47,912 nucleotides of DNA from Chitinophagaceae bacterium (GTDB lineage Bacteria > Bacteroidota > Bacteroidia > Chitinophagales > Chitinophagaceae), in assembly GCA_947447825.1 (NCBI GenBank), contig CANFLL010000025.1:1-47912 (forward strand), in the 5' to 3' direction. Below the pieces are notes generated by a model. It did not search any database and was not told where the DNA came from. It saw only the letters and a program-made list of their open reading frames with translations. Each line of letters starts with the position of its first letter. The first letter of the stretch is position 1. The position numbers and the translations under genes are program-made. Shown piece by piece: positions 41,773 to 47,912 of the stretch.

Positions 41773-43251
41773 ATGAGTAAAGAGATTACATCGAGAGAAA
41801 AAGATTATTCGCAGTGGTATAATGATTTGATAATAAAAGGTGGTTTAGCCGACTACACTGCCGTAAGGGGTTGCATGGTTATTAAGCCTTATGGCTTTGC
41901 CCTTTGGGAAAACATGCGCGATGTGTTGGATAAAATGTTCAAGGATACTGGCCATCAGAACGCCTACTTTCCTTTGTTTGTGCCCAAAAGCTTGTTTGAA
42001 GCCGAAGAAAAGAATGCAGAAGGTTTTGCTAAGGAATGTGCCGTGGTGACACATTACCGTTTAAAAACTGATCCTAATAATAAGGGTAAACTCATCGTTG
42101 ATCCAGAAGCTAAACTCGAAGAAGAACTAGTTGTTCGCCCCACCAGTGAAGCCATTATTTGGAGTACTTATAAAGGCTGGATTCAATCGTATCGTGACTT
42201 GCCAATATTAATAAATCAATGGGCCAATGTGGTTCGTTGGGAAATGCGTACACGTTTGTTTTTGCGCACTGCCGAATTTCTTTGGCAGGAAGGTCACACC
42301 GCACATGCTACCAAAAAAGAAGCCGTAGAAGAAGCAGAAAGAATGCTGGAAGTGTATGCAGATTTTGCTGAAAACTATATGGCAATGCCTGTAATTAGAG
42401 GATTGAAAAGCCCTAATGAACGTTTTGCTGGTGCAGAAGAAACCTATTGCATTGAGGCATTGATGCAAGATGGAAAAGCTTTGCAAGCAGGTACTTCACA
42501 CTTTCTGGGTCAGAATTTTGCCAAAGCTTTCGATGTTAAGTTTAGCGATAAAGAAAACAAACTAGAATATGTTTGGGCTACAAGTTGGGGCGTTAGTACT
42601 CGGTTGATAGGTGCTTTGGTGATGGCACACAGCGATGATGATGGATTAATTCTTCCTCCTAAAATTGCGCCTTTGCAAGTGGTGATTGTGCCAATATTTA
42701 AGGGTGATGAACAAAAGGCAATGATTGATAATAAGGTAAATGCTATTGTTTCGGAGTTAAAAGACCTTGGCATTCGTGTAAAATATGATGATAATGAAAA
42801 TACACGTCCAGGTTGGAAGTTTGCTCAATATGAGATGCAAGGCGTTCCAGTTCGTATTGCAATAGGTGCAAGGGATTTGGAAAACAACGTGGCAGAAGTG
42901 GCACGTAGGGATACTAAAGTGAAAACGACTGTTGACATAAATGGTATTTCATTCTATGTAAAAGAGTTGTTAGACGAAATTCAATTGCACATTTACAATA
43001 AGGCAAAACAATATACTGAAGATCATATTACGCTAGCCAATACTTGGGAGGAGTTTATTGATTTGCTGGATAATAAAACTGGTTTCATCTCCGCACATTG
43101 GGATGGTACGCCAGAAACAGAGGAAAAAATTAAGGAGCTAACCAAGGCCACCATCCGTTGCATCCCTTTAAACAATCCTTTAGAGGATGGAAAATGCATA
43201 CTGACAGGTAATCCTTCAACACAAAGGGTTTTGTTTGCAAGAGCGTACTAA
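41773..43251 (+). CDS. proS: Prolyl-tRNA synthetase, archaeal/eukaryal-like type
   Basis: A class II aminoacyl-tRNA synthetase that charges tRNA-Pro. At 492 residues it is the short type without the bacterial editing insertion, and the C-terminal extension is of the zinc-domain-like group. Class II motif 2 is seen in [20 protein letters not shown] followed by [12 protein letters not shown]. The anticodon-binding domain starts at about 310 (LQVVIVPIF). This type is usual in Bacteroidota. It is followed by a clear terminator. Confidence 0.96.
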   Translation: MSKEITSREKDYSQWYNDLIIKGGLADYTAVRGCMVIKPYGFALWENMRDVLDKMFKDTGHQNAYFPLFVPKSLFEAEEKNAEGFAKECAVVTHYRLKTDPNNKGKLIVDPEAKLEEELVVRPTSEAIIWSTYKGWIQSYRDLPILINQWANVVRWEMRTRLFLRTAEFLWQEGHTAHATKKEAVEEAERMLEVYADFAENYMAMPVIRGLKSPNERFAGAEETYCIEALMQDGKALQAGTSHFLGQNFAKAFDVKFSDKENKLEYVWATSWGVSTRLIGALVMAHSDDDGLILPPKIAPLQVVIVPIFKGDEQKAMIDNKVNAIVSELKDLGIRVKYDDNENTRPGWKFAQYEMQGVPVRIAIGARDLENNVAEVARRDTKVKTTVDINGISFYVKELLDEIQLHIYNKAKQYTEDHITLANTWEEFIDLLDNKTGFISAHWDGTPETEEKIKELTKATIRCIPLNNPLEDGKCILTGNPSTQRVLFARAY

Positions 43252-43292
43252 GTTTTGAGTTATACGTTATAAGTTGTACGTTTTACGTATGT
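43251..43292. repeat. 7-bp word run after proS
   Basis: Consecutive heptamers from the proS stop: AGTTTTG, AGTTATA, CGTTATA, AGTTGTA, CGTTTTA, CGTATGT. The (A/C)GTTnTA pattern is visible in the first five, which is strong for chance. Confidence 0.65.
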
Positions 43293-43315
43293 AATTCAGA
43301 TAGACTAAATAAAAG

Positions 43316-43349
43316 TGCGGGTATCCTTTAGCGGATTACCCGCATTTTT
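43316..43349 (+). terminator. Bidirectional intrinsic terminator between proS and the DinB gene
   Basis: TGCGGGTA (43316-43323) pairs with TACCCGCA (43337-43344), extended inside by TCC/GGA across one unpaired T. It is followed by TTTTTA. On the minus strand the other end gives CTTTTATTT. It can serve the two convergent genes. Confidence 0.9.
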
Positions 43350-43430
43350 ATTTGAGTTAAGGATTTAGTCTAAATAAAAAGAGCAGTTTTCATTTCATTG
43401 TGGCATTCTTTCCACTTTCTACTTCCCTAC

Positions 43431-43943
43431 TCACAAATACTTCTCGGTAAGTATATTTTGGTGATGGATGTTATGACCGAAAAGTATATGTGCAATTGCT
43501 TTTACATTGATGATGTTTTTATTTACCACTCCTTTTGCATTCCATTGTTCTTTAGTAAAAGAACTTAACAAAACGTCCGTTGATTTCCTTGTTAAAATGA
43601 ACTCTTCCTTTAGGCTTCCCAAACTTCTGTCTGATGCTGTGGCATTCAAGGCATAGCTATTTTCATCAAAACCATTCAGTGGCAGTGGCTCTTGCCTACT
43701 CAAGCACAAGGCTCTGTAAGTAAGTATTCTTTCTGTATCTATCACATGTTGAAGTAATTGTTTCACAGTCCACTTTCCTTCCGCATACCTATAATCCGCC
43801 TTTTCTTCCGGTATTGAACTGTAAAATGCAAGTAATGCTGTGCTATGATTGGCAATCAGTTCAGCTATGTTTTCACCTATGGTAAGGCTTACATAATGCT
43901 GTTGATACGGTGGGAGTGTTACGCCTAAATTATTTATTGACAT
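43431..43943 (-). CDS. DinB family protein
   Basis: A 170-residue four-helix-bundle protein. The metal-ligand histidines of the DinB/YfiT fold are visible: LLQHVIDTERI at about 65-75 and HILFGHNIHHQNIL at about 150-165. The Trp-containing KWTVKQLLQHV is typical. Many members are metal-dependent and some transfer thiols (bacillithiol or similar), but the activity of this one is unknown. It is a single gene convergent with proS. Confidence 0.88.
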   Translation of the reverse strand: MSINNLGVTLPPYQQHYVSLTIGENIAELIANHSTALLAFYSSIPEEKADYRYAEGKWTVKQLLQHVIDTERILTYRALCLSRQEPLPLNGFDENSYALNATASDRSLGSLKEEFILTRKSTDVLLSSFTKEQWNAKGVVNKNIINVKAIAHILFGHNIHHQNILTEKYL

Positions 43944-44135
43944 AATGAAAATTTATTGTATCTAATGAGGTGTTATTTCTCAGGAGCTTTACCATAATGG
44001 ATACTAAGTAAAAGCACAAAGAACACAAGGTTATATTTTACACATTAACAATCATTCTAAACCAATAACCTTTAGTCTTAATGGCGCTAGTATTTTATTT
44101 ATGATCATAGTAGTAAAGCTCTCAGTAGTAGCCGC

Positions 44136-45800
44136 TTATTTCTTTATCTTTTTAACACCATATTTCCCTTTGCTCATTTCATCAGCAATCATCACAGCCT
44201 TGTATGCGTTCACAATACCACCACTACGGCACAAATCCGACATCTTTACTGGGGTTTCAGCACCCGGAATGGTGCAATTTGTATTAATTATGGTAACAGA
44301 CTTTTCAATAGCTTCCTTTGTTTGTAGGGCAGTTAAGGTTGGATAATATGATCTAATTAATGCGGCAATACCCACAACAACAGGTGTAGCCATACTTGTT
44401 CCATCTAGAAAACCATACTTATCACCACCAGGTAATGAACTGTAAATCATAGAACCAGGTGCAAAAACATCCACAGATGTTTTGCCATAATTGCTGAAAG
44501 AAGCCACGTAATCATTAATCATAATTGTATCGCCACTTGCACCCACCGTTATTACATTGTTTGCATGACCACCCAATAAGTAGGTAGTACTAGGATAGTT
44601 ATCTGTGCTATCAATGTTTTTACTATCATTACCAGCCGCATGAACAAGCAAAACATCTTTTGATGCAGCATATTGAAAGGCACTATCCACCCAATATTTT
44701 TGAGGAGAGAAACTCTTTCCAAAGCTCATGTTAATCACTTTTGCACCATTATCAACCGCATATCTAATGGCAAGTGCAATGTCTTTATCATATTCATCAC
44801 CATCTGGCACCGCCCTAATCATCATTATTTTAGCATTGTCTGCAATGCCATCAACACCAACGCCGTTATTTCTTTGGGCAGCAATAATTCCACTAACATG
44901 TGTGCCGTGCATACTTCCTTGTCCCATAATGTCTTTGTTGCCATAAAACTTATCATTAAAGCTAGCGTAGTTGTCTTTAATCACAGTTTGGTGTACATCA
45001 ATTGGAGGATTATCCTTAGCTTCTAATTCACCATGCAATCTGTCCAATTCCTCATTAAGATCATGAAGAATGGTACTCTTCTTTGCATCTGGGCCAAATG
45101 GCAATGCCTTCATAAGTTTAATGAAACCCATTTTGGCTTTGTTGCCCTCGCTGGTATTTAATGTTAGTTTTTCTAACTCATTTTGGCTGTAATCTGTAGT
45201 GTTCGTTTCTTGCCTTATGACAGAGTCCCAAATGTTAAGTTTCTTAGCCACGCCCCCCAAGGCATTTGCTTGATTACTGGTTTCAATACTTGGCTCTATT
45301 TCACTAGCGGCTTTGTTCCATGCTTTATATTGAAACAAACCAATCTTAGAAAGCTTAGTGGTATCAATATTTTTGTTCTGGTATAAATCTTTAAACCCAT
45401 GATATACCCTCGATTTTTCAGAAGAAGCTTTTTCTACTTCTGTTCCATCCTTTGCGCCCAAAAAGTTCCACCCATGCACATCATCTACATAGCCATTGCC
45501 ATCATCATCAATACCATTACCTGGAATTTCTTTTTTATTAGTCCATAAAACAGACTTTAGGTCTTCATGTAGGGTGTCAATACCAGAATCTATAACGCCA
45601 ACAATTACTGTAGAGCTTTTCTTTCCCTTTAAAAAGGAATAGGCTTTGTTTAAACTAATGCCAGCATAGCCATCTTCTTTCAAATCGCGTTGATGCCATC
45701 CCTTAATGCTATCCCTTTCTGCAGATGGTTGAGCAATGGAAGCAGCCACAAAAAACAAGCATATAGCCAAGTAATAAAATCTTTCAGCAAAATGTTTCAT
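44136..45800 (-). CDS. Subtilisin-like serine protease (S8 family), secreted
   Basis: A 554-residue exported protease. A signal peptide (about 1-23, cleaved near SIAQ) is followed by the S8 domain with an intact triad: Asp71 (GVIDSGIDT), His298 (HGTHVSG) and Ser469 (DGTSMATP), with Asn391 as the oxyanion-hole residue (AAGND). Between Asp71 and His298 is an insert of about 190 residues, longer than in classic subtilisins. No T9SS C-terminal domain is present; it ends shortly after the catalytic domain in a Lys-rich tail. The frame runs 9 codons upstream, but ATG 45800 starts the signal peptide. Confidence 0.94.
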   Translation of the reverse strand: MKHFAERFYYLAICLFFVAASIAQPSAERDSIKGWHQRDLKEDGYAGISLNKAYSFLKGKKSSTVIVGVIDSGIDTLHEDLKSVLWTNKKEIPGNGIDDDGNGYVDDVHGWNFLGAKDGTEVEKASSEKSRVYHGFKDLYQNKNIDTTKLSKIGLFQYKAWNKAASEIEPSIETSNQANALGGVAKKLNIWDSVIRQETNTTDYSQNELEKLTLNTSEGNKAKMGFIKLMKALPFGPDAKKSTILHDLNEELDRLHGELEAKDNPPIDVHQTVIKDNYASFNDKFYGNKDIMGQGSMHGTHVSGIIAAQRNNGVGVDGIADNAKIMMIRAVPDGDEYDKDIALAIRYAVDNGAKVINMSFGKSFSPQKYWVDSAFQYAASKDVLLVHAAGNDSKNIDSTDNYPSTTYLLGGHANNVITVGASGDTIMINDYVASFSNYGKTSVDVFAPGSMIYSSLPGGDKYGFLDGTSMATPVVVGIAALIRSYYPTLTALQTKEAIEKSVTIINTNCTIPGAETPVKMSDLCRSGGIVNAYKAVMIADEMSKGKYGVKKIKK

Positions 45801-46093
45801 AAATACAAAAATGCAGAAAAGAAGCACCCGTTTTATTTAATTGTAGCATTTTACGAAAACTTTTTGATGAATGAAGCTGTGTTTATACCCTTTAAACAAC
45901 CTTTTTTGCTTTATTTTAAAATAAAATTGTTCCTTAACAGAATAAACACCCCATAAATTACGTTATAAGAAAGTGTAGTGACTTAATTTACTATACAGCA
46001 TTATTATTTAATGCAATTGTATTTCTAATTTATTGCCATTTTTGTGGCATACTGATGGTTTGCTTGGGATATTAAAAATAAACTTTTAAGATT
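45801..46093. other. Divergent gap before the small gene
   Basis: A 293-bp AT-rich region between the protease and the plus-strand small gene. TGCCA and TGGCA form a small hairpin near 46032, and CATTTTTG close to it resembles a -7 box with one mismatch. Nothing else was seen. Confidence 0.4.
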
Positions 46094-46270
46094 ATGATTA
46101 AACGTCATCTAGTTAAGGAGAATAGGATAATAGACTCCACCGCTACGTTCTTTATTGCAAACAACTTCACTACAATGTTCAATATTTCCACTGCTGCGGC
46201 TATTCGTGCAAATAACGCTATAGATGCCGCGGTAATTTTTTTCTTTAAACAAAACGGCATTCGGTTATGA
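46094..46270 (+). CDS. Small 58-aa protein translationally coupled to the OmpA gene
   Basis: The frame starts MIKRHLVKENRIIDSTATFF and ends FFKQNGIRL. It is followed, with a 4-bp ATGA overlap, by the ATG of the OmpA-family gene. That overlap is typical of coupled translation. The sequence has a basic start, a repetitive Ala/Asn/Ile middle (STAAAIRANNAIDAAV) and no cleavable signal. It may be a short regulator, a leader that sets OmpA expression, or a non-functional upstream frame. No family was recognised. Confidence 0.55.
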   Translation: MIKRHLVKENRIIDSTATFFIANNFTTMFNISTAAAIRANNAIDAAVIFFFKQNGIRL

Positions 46271-47703
46271 TTCATCGAACAACAATAAAATTATTATTAG
46301 TTTCTCTATATTGTGCTATTACTCTTTTGTCTAAAGGACAAACTAATTATGTTGGTTTCTATGGCACTGTAAATGACTACACTGGGGCTTTGAGTAAAAA
46401 CCAGTTTGCCATCTTTAGGTATAAATACTATAAGCCTGGTCCTTCAATTTCCTTTGAACAATACTTGAGTCCCTTTTTTAATGTGATTGAAAACTTTTCT
46501 TATGATTGGGTGCAATATGAAACAGATACCAAGTCGGCGGGCGTAGATGCCAAGTTTCTTTCAGGGGATTTAATACTAAAATACAAACTAAACAATGATT
46601 ATGTTTTTAGTTCGGGTGCTGCCATTGCGCCCTTCATCGAGATTGGGGCGGGTGCCACATATTTAAAATCTCGACAATACACTTTCGACAAATCAGGAAG
46701 CCTTATTGCCGAGGAAACTAAGCTTAATGCTTTAGCAGGCATTGGGCTAACGTTCAGGATAAATGAGGGCGTAGGTTTCGAAGTAGCAAGTAAGGTTTAT
46801 ATGCCCATGCGCAATGGTTGGGATGGCAAACCACAACCTAATAATGATGTATGGTCTAATGCAATTTATACACAGGAAAGCGTAGGTGTTGTAGTAGCTT
46901 TAAAACGCAGTTTGGATAGCGATCATGATGGTGTGCCAGACAAAAGAGACGAATGCCCCGGTACGCCTTATGGAGAACGAGTTGATTACAGAGGTTGCCC
47001 TCTTGATAGTGATGGTGATGGCATTCCAGATTACATGGATAGATGCCCCACTGTGCCTGGTTTAGCCATGTATCAGGGTTGTCCTACTGGTCAAAACAAT
47101 TATAACCAGAAAAATAACTACGATCCAGATTCTGATGGAGATGGTGTGCCAGATTCTAGAGATAAATGTGCCAATACGCCTATCAATACACCTGTGGATG
47201 CCAATGGATGTCCTTTTGTTCCGAAAGATAATTTTAATAATGATGATAACAAAGACTCAGACGGTGATGGCGTGCCAGACAGAATAGATAAATGTCCGTT
47301 TACGCCAGGGCCTGCCTCTAATAGAGGATGTCCTGAGGTGAGTGCTTCTGCTAAAAAGCGTTTGAGATTTGCTACAAGAGGCATTTATTTCGAAACTGAT
47401 AAAGCCATCATAAAGGCACAATCTTATCCCATGCTCGATGAAATAGTGGATATACTAAATCAATATCCCGATTATGATGTAAGGCTTGCAGGGCATACAG
47501 ATAATGTGGGTGGCGATGCATACAACATTCAATTATCGCAAAGCCGGGTAGATGCTGTTAGGTCATATCTTATAGATAAAGGATTACCCTCTCATCGATT
47601 AGAGGCAATTGGTTATGGTAAAACCCGCCCTATTGCAAATAACAATACGGCTATAGGGCGTGCATTAAACCGTAGGGTAGAAGTAGAGTTGTATTTGAAG
47701 TAA
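46267..47703 (+). CDS. OmpA family outer-membrane protein with thrombospondin type 3 repeats
   Basis: A 478-residue protein. A signal peptide (1-25, ending LSKG) is followed by an N-terminal beta-barrel (about 26-215). Calcium-binding TSP3 repeats come next (DSDHDGVPDKRDECPGTP, DSDGDGIPDYMDRCP and later copies to about 350). A C-terminal OmpA peptidoglycan-binding domain (about 365-478) has GHTDNVGGDAYNIQLSQSRV, YGKTRPIANN and NRRVEVELYLK. It anchors the outer membrane to the wall. The overlap with the small upstream gene is described there. Confidence 0.94.
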   Translation: MIHRTTIKLLLVSLYCAITLLSKGQTNYVGFYGTVNDYTGALSKNQFAIFRYKYYKPGPSISFEQYLSPFFNVIENFSYDWVQYETDTKSAGVDAKFLSGDLILKYKLNNDYVFSSGAAIAPFIEIGAGATYLKSRQYTFDKSGSLIAEETKLNALAGIGLTFRINEGVGFEVASKVYMPMRNGWDGKPQPNNDVWSNAIYTQESVGVVVALKRSLDSDHDGVPDKRDECPGTPYGERVDYRGCPLDSDGDGIPDYMDRCPTVPGLAMYQGCPTGQNNYNQKNNYDPDSDGDGVPDSRDKCANTPINTPVDANGCPFVPKDNFNNDDNKDSDGDGVPDRIDKCPFTPGPASNRGCPEVSASAKKRLRFATRGIYFETDKAIIKAQSYPMLDEIVDILNQYPDYDVRLAGHTDNVGGDAYNIQLSQSRVDAVRSYLIDKGLPSHRLEAIGYGKTRPIANNNTAIGRALNRRVEVELYLK

Positions 47704-47719
47704 AACCCAATAGTGGTTA

Positions 47720-47775
47720 ATCGTGAGCTAAAAGTCGAGAGCTAAAAGTCGAAAGTTATAAGTCGAAAGTTGAAT
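47720..47775. repeat. 7-bp word run of the GTCGAAA family
   Basis: Consecutive heptamers: ATCGTGA, GCTAAAA, GTCGAGA, GCTAAAA, GTCGAAA, GTTATAA, GTCGAAA, GTTGAAT. The words GTCGAAA and GTTGAAx match those at 11334-11368, 36 kb away, so the same heptamer recurs at an unlinked place. Confidence 0.8.
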
Positions 47776-47855
47776 GGTTGAGGTCCCATAATATAGGTTG
47801 ACGTTTTTTCTCCCACTTTCAACTTTTGTTGATAACCTCTTTAGTTAAAAAATAA

Positions 47856-47912
47856 TTATTTCTCTTCTTTTGTTTTGTCAATGAGAAGCGTATGATGACC
47901 TTGTTCTGGGGA
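47856..47912 (-). CDS. C-terminal 18 residues of a gene running off the window
   Basis: The frame reads SPEQGHHTLLIDKTKEEK and a TAA stop at 47856-47858. It enters from the right edge on the minus strand. The protein is not recognisable from this fragment. Confidence 0.55.
   Translation of the reverse strand, partial: SPEQGHHTLLIDKTKEEK

Overview
The window looks like a chromosomal contig of a low-GC Bacteroidota, most likely near Chitinophagaceae/Sphingobacteriia. The evidence is gene content: an LptE lipoprotein next to SecG and MltG, DUF3078, a LruC protein with a choice-of-anchor A domain, a RemB/Wzi-like barrel, an OmpA protein with calcium-binding repeats, and a class of ProRS common in this phylum. 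The few promoter elements seen resemble the Bacteroidota -7 box TAnnTTTG. No rRNA, tRNA, CRISPR array or complete transposon was seen.

Layout. 1-203 is the 3' end of a group II intron (domains V and VI) whose maturase would lie upstream of the window. 537-8306 (minus strand) is an envelope and housekeeping block: miaB, a nucleotidyltransferase/HEPN toxin-antitoxin pair with a broken HEPN gene, a sigma-54 activator, lptE, a helical-repeat protein, secG, then mltG and a YihY/BrkB membrane protein. 8417-12132 holds a DUF3078 protein, a SprT-like protein, two small ATP-synthase-accessory-like membrane proteins and a short M23-associated-like protein. 12133-14856 is a lipoprotein plus a secreted LruC protein. 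17221-30793 is one long minus-strand run: DUF6544 protein, P-type ATPase, AI-2E transporter, a complete MacA/MacB/TolC-type efflux operon with a small gene in front, aldehyde dehydrogenase, a DJ-1/PfpI protein, lipocalin and a triple-BON protein. It reads as an envelope and general-stress cluster. 31777-33498 is an alpha-L-fucosidase interrupted by one in-frame amber codon. 33665-40303 holds a Wzi/RemB-like barrel, a DUF2452 protein, an iscS-iscU-iscA operon, a polysaccharide deacetylase and a hexapeptide acyltransferase. 40945-47912 holds a Nudix hydrolase, proS, a DinB protein, a subtilisin-like protease, a new 58-aa gene coupled to an OmpA-family gene, and the 3' end of one more gene.

The most unusual signal is outside the genes. 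Five separate gaps carry tandem arrays with a period of exactly 21 bp, or 42 bp built of two related 21-bp halves. They range from nearly perfect (40585-40794, 15009-15320) to strongly degenerate (20703-20840, 31403-31592, 9671-9901). Five other spacers carry runs of 7-bp words (11334, 36803, 40311, 43251, 47720). The array sequences are unrelated to each other, yet nearly every tandem period found is a multiple of 7, and the long ones are multiples of 21, which is two turns of B-DNA. Several units also contain dyad symmetry. I know of no named element that explains this. It is the best candidate here for something undescribed.
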